Shown here piece after piece: positions 53,245 to 61,963 of a DNA stretch of 64,000 nucleotides. This DNA comes from Chloroflexota bacterium (GTDB taxonomy: Bacteria; Chloroflexota; Limnocylindria; Limnocylindrales; CSP1-4), in assembly GCA_019637815.1 (NCBI GenBank), contig JAHBUZ010000002.1, forward strand, positions 1-64,000, given 5' to 3'. The notes under the pieces were generated by a model. The model did not search any database. It was not told the origin of the DNA and saw nothing but the letters and a program-made list of their open reading frames with translations. Every line of letters begins with the position of its first letter. The first letter of the stretch is position 1. The position numbers were made by a program, and so were the translations under genes.

Positions 53245-54848
53245 GGCTGCACCTCCTCGGGGTCGGACGGGGACGATCCACCGGATGGCTCCGGCGGCAG
53301 GCCGGTGTTGATGGCATGGAGCACGGCGTGGTCGGTGGCCGTGACCCCGGACAGCTCGCTCGTGAGCCGACCGCGATAGAACACCAGGATGCGGTCCGCG
53401 AGGCCCACCAGCTCGGGCAGCTCGGTGGAGCGGAACAGGACCACCCGACCGTCATCGGCGAGGGCGCGGATGAGCAGGTAGATCTCGCGCTTCGCGCCCA
53501 CGTCCACGCCGCGTGTGGGGTCGTCGAGGAGCATCACCCGGGGCGCGACCTCCAGCCAGCGGCCCACGACCACCTTCTGCTGGTTGCCACCGGACAGGCT
53601 GCCCGCGAGCGCGGCCGGGCTGCTCACCTTGATGCGCAGCCGCTCGATCTGGCGTCGCGCACCCGCGGTCAGCTCGCTGGGTCGCAGCCACTGGCTGCGT
53701 GGCAACGCACCGATGGACACGAGCGAGATGTTGCGGGCGACGCTCCGGTCGAGCATCAGGCCCTGGTGGCGGCGGTCGGCAGGGACGAGCGCCACGCCCC
53801 GCCGGGCGGCCGCCGTCGGATCACGCGGCGCACCCTCCCCATCGGGCAGCCGGACCTCGCCACCGGTCACGTGCCGGGTCCCGAACAGGACACCCAGGAG
53901 CGTCGCGACCCCGGAGCCCTCGAGGCCCGCCAGCCCGATGATCTCGCCGCCATGAGCGTCGAAGCTGACATCCTGGAGCTCGTCGCCGACGCTCAGGTCG
54001 TGCACCGAGAGCTCGGGCACAGCGTCGGTCGTGCGCAGCGCCTCCGTGCGTTGCGGGTACAGCTCTCGTTCGCTGGTGCCGACCATCGCCTCCACGACCA
54101 TGGGGATGGTCACCTCGGCCCGATCACGGGTCCACACATGGCGTCCGTTGCGCATCACCGTGATGCGATCGGTGATGGCGAACACCTCTTCCAGGCGGTG
54201 GGACACGTAGAGCATCGTGATGCCCGAGCGCGCGAGCTCACGGATGACCGAGAACAATCGTTGGCTTTCCGCCTCGTTGAGCGCCGAGTTGGGCTCGTCG
54301 AGGATGAGCAGGCGGGGTCGCTCGACGAGCACCCGCGAGATCTCCACGAGCTGTCGTTCCGCGAGGCCGAGCTCACCGACCAGGACATCGGGATCGGCGG
54401 CGAGGCCGATGCTCCGGAGGACGGGCAGCGCCTGGGCGCGCATGCGCCGCGTGTCGACCATGCCCAGTCGTCGCGGCTGGTCGTCCGGGAACAGGTTGGC
54501 GAGGATGGAGCGATCCGGGAAGAGGCTCAGCTCCTGGTACACGATACCCACGCCATGATGTCGCGCATCCTGGGGCGAGGCGAAGCGGACCGTCTCACCG
54601 GCGACCTGGATCTCCCCGGCATCGGGGGTCACCGCACCGGCGAGGATCTTCATGAGCGTGGACTTGCCCGCGCCGTTCTCGCCCACCACCGCGTGCACCG
54701 TGCCCGGCCGGACGTCGAGATCCATCTCGACGAGGGCCCGGATGCCGCCGTAGGAGCGCGAGAGGCCGCGGACGGCGACCGCCGGGGTGACGGTCGCCGG
54801 GGCGGCGGATGGGGTCGCGGCGACGGCCGTACCGGACGGCATGGTCAT
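53241..54848 (-). CDS. sugar ABC transporter ATP-binding protein (RbsA type)
   Basis: A 535-residue ATPase with two ABC domains, starting at ATG 54848 (GGGGAAG upstream) with an Ala/Thr-rich 22-residue lead. Walker A GENGAGKST from residue 56, Q-loop VYQELS, Walker B LLILDEPNSAL, His switch YVSHRLEEV. The second domain has the degenerate P-loop GLAGLEGSG, PADRRHQGL, LSGGNQQK and VMLLDDPTRGVDVGAK. It serves permease 56110 and binding protein 54880. With the mutarotase downstream this resembles RhaT of L-rhamnose importers. Confidence 0.91.
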   Translation of the reverse strand: MTMPSGTAVAATPSAAPATVTPAVAVRGLSRSYGGIRALVEMDLDVRPGTVHAVVGENGAGKSTLMKILAGAVTPDAGEIQVAGETVRFASPQDARHHGVGIVYQELSLFPDRSILANLFPDDQPRRLGMVDTRRMRAQALPVLRSIGLAADPDVLVGELGLAERQLVEISRVLVERPRLLILDEPNSALNEAESQRLFSVIRELARSGITMLYVSHRLEEVFAITDRITVMRNGRHVWTRDRAEVTIPMVVEAMVGTSERELYPQRTEALRTTDAVPELSVHDLSVGDELQDVSFDAHGGEIIGLAGLEGSGVATLLGVLFGTRHVTGGEVRLPDGEGAPRDPTAAARRGVALVPADRRHQGLMLDRSVARNISLVSIGALPRSQWLRPSELTAGARRQIERLRIKVSSPAALAGSLSGGNQQKVVVGRWLEVAPRVMLLDDPTRGVDVGAKREIYLLIRALADDGRVVLFRSTELPELVGLADRILVFYRGRLTSELSGVTATDHAVLHAINTGLPPEPSGGSSPSDPEEVQP

Positions 54849-54879
54849 GACCGCTTCCCCATCCGTGGTGTCACGAGGA

Positions 54880-55977
54880 CTACAGGCCCTCGTTCTCGAT
54901 GGGCTCGACGAATTCCTTCCAGTTCGCGATCCGGCCGTCCACCAGGGGCTGGTAGTAGGCACGGGCCGCGGCCGGGTCACCCGCGATGACCTCGAGGTCC
55001 TCGAAGGTCATGGCCGGCAGTTCGAACGGCTCCTGGACGCTGTCGATGGTCACGATCTCGGTGCCCGAGTCGATGAAGCCACCGGCCTGGAGGTCCGCCT
55101 GGGTGCCGGCGTTGATGCTGTCCACGAGGATCTTGACCGGCAGGTAGCCCTGCATGAACGGGGTCTGGCCGAGGCTCACGTAGGCGTTGCCGCTCTTGAT
55201 GGCCGCCAGGTTCTCCGCCGTCAGGTCATAGCCGCCGGACACGAACAGCGTGTCCGGGTTGGCCGCCTGGAGCTGGCCGAGGCTCGCGATATCCGGTGCG
55301 CACAGGCCGATGAGCGCCACGGCATCGGGGTTCGCGGTGTAGGCCGCCTCCCATGCCGCGTAGTTCTCGGTCGCCGACGTCTTGACATCGAACGGACCGA
55401 CCATGGTCAGGCCGGGTGCCGCCGCGAGTGCCTCGAGGACGCCCGCCTGGCGGTTCTCGAGCACCGGGTAGCCCGGCAGGCAGTTGCCCACGATCACCTT
55501 GCCCGTGGCACTGTCGCCACCCAGCTTCTCGATGACCTTGGCGCCCAGGATGCGGCCGCTCTCCACGGACCGCTCACCCACGTAGGGTGCCTTGACGCCC
55601 TTGTCGAGCAGGTTGAACTGGACGACCGGGATGCCCGAATCGATGATCTCGTTGAGCGGGTCGGCGAGGGTGGCGCCCGGCACGGACGTCACGATCCCCT
55701 GGACCCCTGACTGTGCGAGACCCTGGATGAGCGCAAGCTGCTCGTCCGGGCTGCCGCCCTCGGGGCCGACGACCTGGAGGTCGACGTTCAGCTCCTGCGC
55801 CGCGGCGTTCGCACCGTCGACGATCTGCTGGATGAACGGGTTGCCCAGCACATGGATGGCCATGCCGAGCTTGATCGGCTCACCGGCCGCCGGGGACTGG
55901 GCGGCCGCGCCACCCACCGCGCCCACCGTGAGGGCGAGCGCTCCGGTGGCTGCCAGCCACCGCTTGCCGTGTGACAT
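54880..55977 (-). CDS. sugar ABC transporter substrate-binding protein (RbsB type)
   Basis: A 365-residue exported protein. ATG 55977 has AGAGGAGG upstream; signal peptide about 1-26 (ending GGAAAQ). The mature protein reads LGMAIHVLGNPFIQQIVDGA, VQGIVTSVPGATLADPLNEI and FNLLDKG, typical of periplasmic sugar-binding proteins of the ribose type. It is the second gene of importer 3, following the permease at 56110. Ligand probably L-rhamnose or a similar deoxysugar, judged only from the mutarotase linked downstream. Confidence 0.88.
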   Translation of the reverse strand: MSHGKRWLAATGALALTVGAVGGAAAQSPAAGEPIKLGMAIHVLGNPFIQQIVDGANAAAQELNVDLQVVGPEGGSPDEQLALIQGLAQSGVQGIVTSVPGATLADPLNEIIDSGIPVVQFNLLDKGVKAPYVGERSVESGRILGAKVIEKLGGDSATGKVIVGNCLPGYPVLENRQAGVLEALAAAPGLTMVGPFDVKTSATENYAAWEAAYTANPDAVALIGLCAPDIASLGQLQAANPDTLFVSGGYDLTAENLAAIKSGNAYVSLGQTPFMQGYLPVKILVDSINAGTQADLQAGGFIDSGTEIVTIDSVQEPFELPAMTFEDLEVIAGDPAAARAYYQPLVDGRIANWKEFVEPIENEGL

Positions 55978-56109
55978 CTGGTTCCTCCTCTGCTGTCGAT
56001 GGACCGGGTGCCCATCGATCGGATCCCAAGGGGTAGGGTCAGGCGCGAGCAGGTCGGCCAAAGGCCCTCCTTCCACGCTCCGGACGTGGCTGACCGATGC
56101 TGGGCACGG

Positions 56110-57147
56110 TCAGGCTCCCGCGTCCACGACGTCGCGCTCCCGGCGGGCACGTTGTCGGCGCACCAGCTGGTCCACGGCGACCGCGACGATGATCACGGCA
56201 CCCGTCACGAAGATCGACCACTTGGCGTCGATGCCCAGGAACAGGATGCCGCTCTGGATGGTCTGGATGATGAGCGCGCCGAGGACGGCACCGATGACGG
56301 TGCCGCGGCCGCCCGAGAGGGGCGTCCCACCGATGATCACGGCCGCCACCACGGGCAGCAGATAGGTGTCGCCCGTCGTTGGGTCCACCGCGCCCCGGAA
56401 GCCCAGGAAGATGGCCCCCGCGAAACCCGCCACGAGGCCCATCAGCACGAGCACCATGATCCGGGTGCGATCGACCGGGATGCCGGCGAGACGCGCCGCG
56501 TCGGGGTTGCTGCCCATCGCCTGGACGCGATACCCGAACCGGGTCCGGTGGAGCACGATGTGGAGCACCACCGCGAGGGCGAGGAAGGCCACCGCGACCA
56601 TGGGCAGGATGTCGAACAGCCGCAGGCTCCAGATGTCGAAGTAGGGCAGTTCCTTGTCGGGCGGCACGACCGCCTTCGACTCGTTGACGATGAGCGACAG
56701 GCCGCGATACGCGGACAGTGTGCCGAGCGTGATGATGATCACGGGGATGCGCAGGCCCACGGACAGCACGCCGTTGATGAGACCCAGCAGCCCGCCGAAC
56801 GCGATGCCGATGAGCGCCGCGATGAACGGCTCGATGCCCATGACCATGGCCTTGGCGGCGATGACGGCCGAGAAGTTGAACATCCAGCCGACCGAGAGGT
56901 CGATGTCCCGGATGGCGACCACGAACACCATGCCCAGGGCGAGCATGCCCGTGAACGCCCCGTTGGCGAGGAGCTGGAACAGCGACCTGGGCTGGAAGAA
57001 CGCCGGGTTCATGAGGCCGATGAGGCCCACCAGGACGATGAGCGCCACGACCACGCCGATCTCGTCGGGCAGGCGTGACCGGAGGGAGCGGGAACCGGCA
57101 GGCGTGGCGGGCGCGGCCGTGGCCGTACCGTCCGTGGTCACAGGCAT
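56110..57147 (-). CDS. sugar ABC transporter permease (RbsC type)
   Basis: A 345-residue permease. ATG 57147 is chosen; the ribosome site is weak (CCAGGGG) and the frame can run to 57225 through the promoter. About eight to ten hydrophobic segments, motif VVAIRDIDLSVGWMFNFSAV, the contact loop QAMGSNPDAARLAGI and TPLSGGRGTVIGAVLGALI. It is the first gene of importer 3 and is the only permease in that operon, although L-rhamnose importers often have two. Confidence 0.9.
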   Translation of the reverse strand: MPVTTDGTATAAPATPAGSRSLRSRLPDEIGVVVALIVLVGLIGLMNPAFFQPRSLFQLLANGAFTGMLALGMVFVVAIRDIDLSVGWMFNFSAVIAAKAMVMGIEPFIAALIGIAFGGLLGLINGVLSVGLRIPVIIITLGTLSAYRGLSLIVNESKAVVPPDKELPYFDIWSLRLFDILPMVAVAFLALAVVLHIVLHRTRFGYRVQAMGSNPDAARLAGIPVDRTRIMVLVLMGLVAGFAGAIFLGFRGAVDPTTGDTYLLPVVAAVIIGGTPLSGGRGTVIGAVLGALIIQTIQSGILFLGIDAKWSIFVTGAVIIVAVAVDQLVRRQRARRERDVVDAGA

Positions 57148-57202
57148 CCCCTGGGTGGGCCGGCCATCCCCTCCGGCGCGGGACCGTCGGGCTCGGTCCG
57201 GA

Positions 57203-57236
57203 CTGGAAACGATACTGGCCCGCAACCGGCTGTCAA
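57203..57236 (-). promoter_or_regulatory. promoter of importer 3 with CTGGAAACG operator motif, site E
   Basis: On the minus strand: -35 TTGACA (57231-57236), 16-bp spacer, -10 TATCGT (57209-57214). In promoter orientation the motif CGTTTCCAG (57203-57211) overlaps the end of the -10, in the same orientation as sites A and B. The LacI gene upstream at 57271 is the natural candidate regulator. Confidence 0.6.
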
Positions 57237-57270
57237 GGGGTTCCCGTGCACGTGGGCGTGACAGCTGGTC

Positions 57271-58374
57271 CTAGTCCCCACGTTCCGTCCCTCCGACCGG
57301 ATCGGGACGGGCAGGTCCGGTGCTCGCGCGGACCTCCAGTCGGACCGGCAGCCAGTCCCGGAAGGGGACGGTGGCCGACGGATCGTCGATGGCCTCCAGC
57401 ACCAGGCGCACCGCCGTCGAACCGAGACCCCATGCGTCCTGCCGCACGCTGGTCAGGGACGGCCACCAGTCCGCGGCCCACTCCTGATCGTCGTAGCCCA
57501 CCACGGAGAGCCCGTCCGGGACACCGATGCCGGCCCGCTGGGCCGCTCGCAGGACGCCACGCGCGACCATGTCGGTGGTGCAGAACACCGCCGTCGGCCG
57601 CGCTGACGAGGCGAGCAGCGGCGCGACCGCTGTCTCGGCGGCATCCGTGCGGTTCGCCACATCGATGACATGCGCCGGAGGCACGGTGATCCCGGCAGCC
57701 GCGGCCGCGGCGAGGAACACGTCCCGCCGGTCGACGATCTCCGGATGGACACCCGCCACGACGACCGCGAGCCGCCGGTGTCCCAGCTCGGCGAGGTGCT
57801 CGAACGCCAGCCGGGCCCCCGCTTCGTTGTCACTGCGAACGATCGGGATGTGGCCGTCTCGGGACCCCAGACCCAACCCCACCACCGGGATGCGCTCCCG
57901 ATACAGCTCGTCCACGAGGCCCGGCAGGTCATCGAGGCCGCCGACCACGACCACGCCATCCACCATGCGCGTCTCGAGGATCCGCTCGAGCTCGTGCTGG
58001 TCCGCGTCGAGCCCATCGGTGCTGCCGATGACGACGTGGTAGCCGCGATCGTGCGCCTCGCGGACGATCGCATCCACGAGCGATTGGTGGAGGGGATATC
58101 GCAGGTCACGCACCAGCAGACCGAGGAGCGCGGTCCGTGAGCCGCGCAGGCCGCGCGCCAGCCGGCTGGGCCGGAAGCCCAGCTCCTCCGCGCTCGCCAG
58201 GACACGTCGACGTGTCTCGTCGCTGATGGACACGCTCGTGGCCGCGCCGGTGAGGACCCTGGACACGGTGCTGGGTGCCACCCCGGCCAGCTCCGCGACC
58301 TGCTTCATGGTCACGAGACGCCGTTGCGGTGGGGAGGTGGCGGGCGCGACGTCGTCGCGGGGCTCTGCGGCCAT
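57271..58374 (-). CDS. LacI family transcriptional regulator
   Basis: A 367-residue repressor. Helix-turn-helix VTMKQVAELAGVAPSTVSRV from residue 21, hinge PSRLARGLRGSRTALLGLLV, and a PBP-I ligand domain (AVFCTTDMVARGVLRAAQRA, SVVGYDDQEWAADWW). The stop is about 124 bases before the permease of importer 3, with the CTGGAAACG site between. It starts 6 bases after the glycoside hydrolase stop, so is the last gene of the importer 4 operon. It likely senses a sugar released by the hydrolase and controls importers 3 and/or 4. Confidence 0.88.
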   Translation of the reverse strand: MAAEPRDDVAPATSPPQRRLVTMKQVAELAGVAPSTVSRVLTGAATSVSISDETRRRVLASAEELGFRPSRLARGLRGSRTALLGLLVRDLRYPLHQSLVDAIVREAHDRGYHVVIGSTDGLDADQHELERILETRMVDGVVVVGGLDDLPGLVDELYRERIPVVGLGLGSRDGHIPIVRSDNEAGARLAFEHLAELGHRRLAVVVAGVHPEIVDRRDVFLAAAAAAGITVPPAHVIDVANRTDAAETAVAPLLASSARPTAVFCTTDMVARGVLRAAQRAGIGVPDGLSVVGYDDQEWAADWWPSLTSVRQDAWGLGSTAVRLVLEAIDDPSATVPFRDWLPVRLEVRASTGPARPDPVGGTERGD

Positions 58375-58380
58375 GCTCGG

Positions 58381-60096
58381 TCAGCGACCCGACGCGGCCG
58401 GGCCGCGGCGGATGACCAGCAGCCAGTCCTCCATGGACGGCGTCGCGGGCACGGTCCAGCGTCCCGATGCGTCCGCGACCACGGGCCCGAGGGGCTGCTC
58501 GTCGAGCGTTCGCGGGCTGATCCACGCCGCGTGGCCCCCGTCACCGTCGGGGACGTCGATGGCGAGGCCCTTGACGCCGCGCCATTCCTCGGACACGAAC
58601 TCCGATGCGAGGTAGTAGATCGCAGCGTCGTCGGACGCCGCCCCGAACGCGCTGCGCCGGCCCTGCTGTCGGATCCGGGCGTCCTCGACCGGGCGGAGGG
58701 TCCACCAGCGCAGCTCCTCGAGGAGACGCCCGCCGAGGGGGACCTGTCGGCTGCCGGGGTAGTGCATCGCGTCCTCCCAGACGCCCGTGCCCCACGTCCC
58801 CCGGATCAGGTCCGGGTGCTCCCTGGAGTTCATCTGCCAGATGCCCTGCGCACCATAGGTCCAGCCCGCCAGCCCTGACAGCATCCCGGTCCAGAACAGC
58901 AGTCGCTGCACGTCCTGCCAGTTGGTGCCCATGATCCCTTCGTAGCAGGGCTCACCGTTGATGACCACCATGGGTGGATCCTGGGCGACCGCCTCCTCGG
59001 CCAGCGCGATGGTCCCCTCGAGGCCGAGTCGGATGGGCGTCTCGAGCCCGAGCACCTGGCCGATGAAGTCCCGGATCGAGGGCGTCGGGATCTGGTAGCT
59101 CCAGTGGGAGCTCTGGATCATGTCGATGTCGAGGGCCGACGGGTCGGGCAGCACCCGCCGCACGTTCGGATGGGCGGGGTGCGCCGTGATGGGATTGCGA
59201 TACGGGTCGATGCGTCGCAGCTCCGTACCGGTCTCGCTCCAACCGATGAGCTGCTCCTCGCGGGCAGCGGCCATGGGCGCCGGGTCATCGGTCGGCAGCG
59301 GTGGCAGGTGGACGCTCGCGGGCGGCAGGTTCACCTCGCCCGCGACGCAGAACACGACGGGGTAGGCCGCGTAGCGCGCGACCAGGTTGCGCCAGTGGCG
59401 GCGGACCCGCTCGGCACCCATCAGGGTGTAGTAGTAGCCCCACATGGACACGATACAGGGCACCATGCCGGCCTCGACGAGGGACCGGATGCGTTCATCG
59501 GCCCGGTCATAGAACGCGCCGTCGATGCGCGCCCAGTCCCGCTCCCAGGGCCAGCCAGCCTCGTTCGCCTGGCCCGGATCCCAGATGCCCTCGGCCGACG
59601 CAGGGAACTCGGGCAGCGGCCCGGCCACGATCTGGATGACCGAGAAGCCCTTCTCCACCCGGTCGGCGAGCAGCGTCCCGAACCCGCTCGGCCAGGACAG
59701 TCGCGACGACAGCCCGTACCACCAGGTGTCGCCGATCCACAGGAAGGGCGAGCCGTCGATGTGCTCGAGATGCCGCCGACCGTCGCTCACCCGGAGCCGT
59801 CCGCGCTGGTACAGCACGTTGTCGCCCGTGTACGGCTGGACCTCGAGTCTGCCCCCGATGCCGCGCAGCCGATCCTCCGTCGAGCGACTCTCCCAGGTCC
59901 AGGTGCCGGCCGTGGGCGCCGCGAACCGGACCCGGATCGACCGATCGCCGGCCTGGAAGGCGGGCACCAGGAGCTCCTCGCCCGCTGGCCCTCCGAAGCG
60001 GACGTCGACCTCCGGTGCGTCGAGCCCGGCGTCGATCACGATCGTGACATCGACGGGCACGTTGACCTGGGTCACCCGGGACGGGGTTTCGGACAC
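58381..60096 (-). CDS. glycoside hydrolase-like protein (DUF5060 plus DUF4038 type)
   Basis: A 571-residue protein. GTG 60096 follows AGAGGAG. It has an N-terminal beta domain (about 1-95, VDVTIVIDAGLDAPEVDV), then a TIM-barrel domain of the DUF4038/apiosidase-like type with FLWIGDTWWYGLSSRL. The candidate catalytic acids are Glu254 (VAGEVNLPP) and Glu382 or Glu386 (NGEPCYEG). There is no signal peptide, so it would act on short oligosaccharides already inside the cell. A small C-terminal beta domain closes the chain. It sits between the MalG-type permease and the LacI gene. Relatives cleave side-chain sugars of plant polysaccharides. Confidence 0.78.
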   Translation of the reverse strand: MSETPSRVTQVNVPVDVTIVIDAGLDAPEVDVRFGGPAGEELLVPAFQAGDRSIRVRFAAPTAGTWTWESRSTEDRLRGIGGRLEVQPYTGDNVLYQRGRLRVSDGRRHLEHIDGSPFLWIGDTWWYGLSSRLSWPSGFGTLLADRVEKGFSVIQIVAGPLPEFPASAEGIWDPGQANEAGWPWERDWARIDGAFYDRADERIRSLVEAGMVPCIVSMWGYYYTLMGAERVRRHWRNLVARYAAYPVVFCVAGEVNLPPASVHLPPLPTDDPAPMAAAREEQLIGWSETGTELRRIDPYRNPITAHPAHPNVRRVLPDPSALDIDMIQSSHWSYQIPTPSIRDFIGQVLGLETPIRLGLEGTIALAEEAVAQDPPMVVINGEPCYEGIMGTNWQDVQRLLFWTGMLSGLAGWTYGAQGIWQMNSREHPDLIRGTWGTGVWEDAMHYPGSRQVPLGGRLLEELRWWTLRPVEDARIRQQGRRSAFGAASDDAAIYYLASEFVSEEWRGVKGLAIDVPDGDGGHAAWISPRTLDEQPLGPVVADASGRWTVPATPSMEDWLLVIRRGPAASGR

Positions 60097-60113
60097 GACA
60101 CGCTCCTCTGGGT

Positions 60114-60953
60114 TCAGTGCTTGACGGCGCCGGCGGTCATGCCGGCCAGGAACTGGCGCTGGAGCAACAGGAATGCGACGACCACGGGGATGGTCATCAT
60201 CACGATCATCGCGAACTTGTTCTCCTGCTCCGTGACCAGGCCCGACTGGACGAACGTGATGAGACCCATGGGCAGGGTCCGCATGTCGGTCGTCTGGGTC
60301 ATGAGCATCGGCAACAGGAAGTCGTTCCACGACGAGAGGCCCACGAAGATGCCGACCGTCGCGAGCGCCGGGCGCGTGAGCGGCAGCAGGACCTGGCGAT
60401 AGATCCGGAACGGTGAGGCCCCGTCGATGAGCGCTGCCTCGTCCAGCTCCCTGGGCAGGGCCTGGAAGAAGCCGCGCAGGATGAGGATCGAGAACGGCAG
60501 CCCCAACGCGACGTACGGTCCGATGAGCGCGAGATGGGTGTTCAGCAGGCCCAGCGTGAGGTTGACCTGGAACAGCGGGATCATGAGTGCCGTGGCCTGG
60601 AGCATCAGCCCGAGCAGCAGGAACAGGAACAGGGGTTCCTTGCCGATGAAGTCGAGACGCGCGAACGCGTAGGCCGCGAGCGACGCGAGCAGCAGCACCA
60701 GGAAGACGGTGGTGCCCGTGATGACGATGCTGTTGAAGGCGAGGCGGGGGAAGTCCACCTGCCAGAACACGTCCACGAACTTGCCCAGGTCGATCCGCTC
60801 GGGGATGAGGCCCGGGTTCCGCCCAGCCTCGCCCTGCCCCTTGAGCGCCGTGGCGATGGCCAGGAGCCAGGGGTACAGCATCACCACGCAGATCAGCATC
60901 AGGACGCCGTTGAGCGCGACCCGCGGCCAGTCCCGGTGCATCCGGTCGGACAT
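60114..60953 (-). CDS. carbohydrate ABC transporter permease (MalG type)
   Basis: A 279-residue permease with six hydrophobic segments. ATG 60953 is 2 bases after the stop of the MalF-type gene. The EAA loop is ELDEAALIDGASPFRIYRQV, followed by LPLTRPALATVG, which is the ATPase contact. Partner of 60956-61882. No ATPase gene for this system is in the window, so it must use an MsmK/UgpC-type ATPase encoded elsewhere. Confidence 0.9.
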   Translation of the reverse strand: MSDRMHRDWPRVALNGVLMLICVVMLYPWLLAIATALKGQGEAGRNPGLIPERIDLGKFVDVFWQVDFPRLAFNSIVITGTTVFLVLLLASLAAYAFARLDFIGKEPLFLFLLLGLMLQATALMIPLFQVNLTLGLLNTHLALIGPYVALGLPFSILILRGFFQALPRELDEAALIDGASPFRIYRQVLLPLTRPALATVGIFVGLSSWNDFLLPMLMTQTTDMRTLPMGLITFVQSGLVTEQENKFAMIVMMTIPVVVAFLLLQRQFLAGMTAGAVKH

Positions 60954-60955
60954 GG

Positions 60956-61882
60956 TCAGTCGTCCTGCTTCCGACGCAGCAGGATGAGCTGCGGGACGGT
61001 GATGGCGAGGGACACCAGCAGCAGCACGACGGTGAGCGCCGAGGCATAGCCGGTCCGGTTGAGCGCGAACGAGAGGTCGTAGATCTGGAACGCCACGACC
61101 TCGGACGCGTGGAACGGGCCACCGCGTGACAGGAAGTACACGAAGCCGAACTCGTTGACGGTGAAGATGAGGCCCAGGATGAGCAGGGTCCGGCGCGTCG
61201 TCGTGGTCAGTGGGTAGGCGATGTGGCGCATCCGCTGGAACGCGCTCGCGCCGTCGATCTCGGCGCTCTCGAACAGGTCGCGCGGGATGGCGCTCATGGC
61301 GGCCAGGTAGACGACGCTGAAGAACCCGAACATGAACCAGATGGCGACCACCATCACCGCGTAGATGGTGACCTGGGGGTCCGCGAGCCACGTCCGGGTC
61401 AGGTCACCCAGGCCCACCTCGCGCAGGAAGCTGTTGAGCGGTCCGATGGCCGCGTCGTAGATGTAGCGCCAGACGAAGGCCACGACCACGAGCGATGCCG
61501 TCGTGGGCAGGAAGAACGCCGTCCGGTACAGGTTCCGCAGACGCAGGCGACCGCTCAGCACATAGGCCACCAGGAAGCCCAGGACGAGCAGCGTGCCGAC
61601 CACGATGACCGCCCAGAGCACGTTGTTGACGATGCTCATCCGGAACGTGCGGTCCCGGGTCAGCAGGTACACGTAGTTGTCGAGGCCGATGAACTCCCGG
61701 TCGGGCGAGATGCCGTCCCAGTCGAAGAAGCTGTACTGGATGGTCGAGACCACCGGCCATGCCACGTACAGCGCATAGACGACCAGCGCCGGCAGCACGA
61801 ACAGCAGCCCGCTGTTGATGCGATGCCGGCGCGCGAACCCGCTCCACCGACCCTCGGGCTGGGCGACGCTGCGTTCAGCCAC
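60956..61882 (-). CDS. sugar ABC transporter permease (MalF type)
   Basis: A 308-residue permease with six hydrophobic segments after a soluble N-terminus. The EAA loop is LFESAEIDGASAFQRMRHIAYPL, cut here to its core: SAEIDGASAFQRM. Second gene of the importer 4 operon, 82 bases after the binding-protein stop, with a hairpin in the gap. Forms the channel with the MalG-type protein. Confidence 0.9.
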   Translation of the reverse strand: MAERSVAQPEGRWSGFARRHRINSGLLFVLPALVVYALYVAWPVVSTIQYSFFDWDGISPDREFIGLDNYVYLLTRDRTFRMSIVNNVLWAVIVVGTLLVLGFLVAYVLSGRLRLRNLYRTAFFLPTTASLVVVAFVWRYIYDAAIGPLNSFLREVGLGDLTRTWLADPQVTIYAVMVVAIWFMFGFFSVVYLAAMSAIPRDLFESAEIDGASAFQRMRHIAYPLTTTTRRTLLILGLIFTVNEFGFVYFLSRGGPFHASEVVAFQIYDLSFALNRTGYASALTVVLLLVSLAITVPQLILLRRKQDD

Positions 61883-61914
61883 GGATCAGCGCATGGGCTC
61901 GACGGTGGGGATGT

Positions 61915-61949
61915 GCGCGGCGCGGGAGCCGAAGCCCCTCGCGCCGCGC
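61915..61949 (-). terminator. 10-bp GC hairpin between binding-protein and MalF genes
   Basis: GCGCGGCGCG (61915-61924) pairs perfectly with CGCGCCGCGC (61940-61949), loop 15 bases. It lies between the binding-protein stop (61964) and the permease start (61882). As at 38175, it should separate high binding-protein expression from lower permease expression. Confidence 0.6.
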
Positions 61950-61963
61950 GTGACCCGTGTCGC

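Noticed and set aside
56654..57274. Open frame on the plus strand opposite the permease of importer 3
   Set aside because: Met/Ser/Thr-rich shadow typical of antisense to membrane protein genes; no Shine-Dalgarno.
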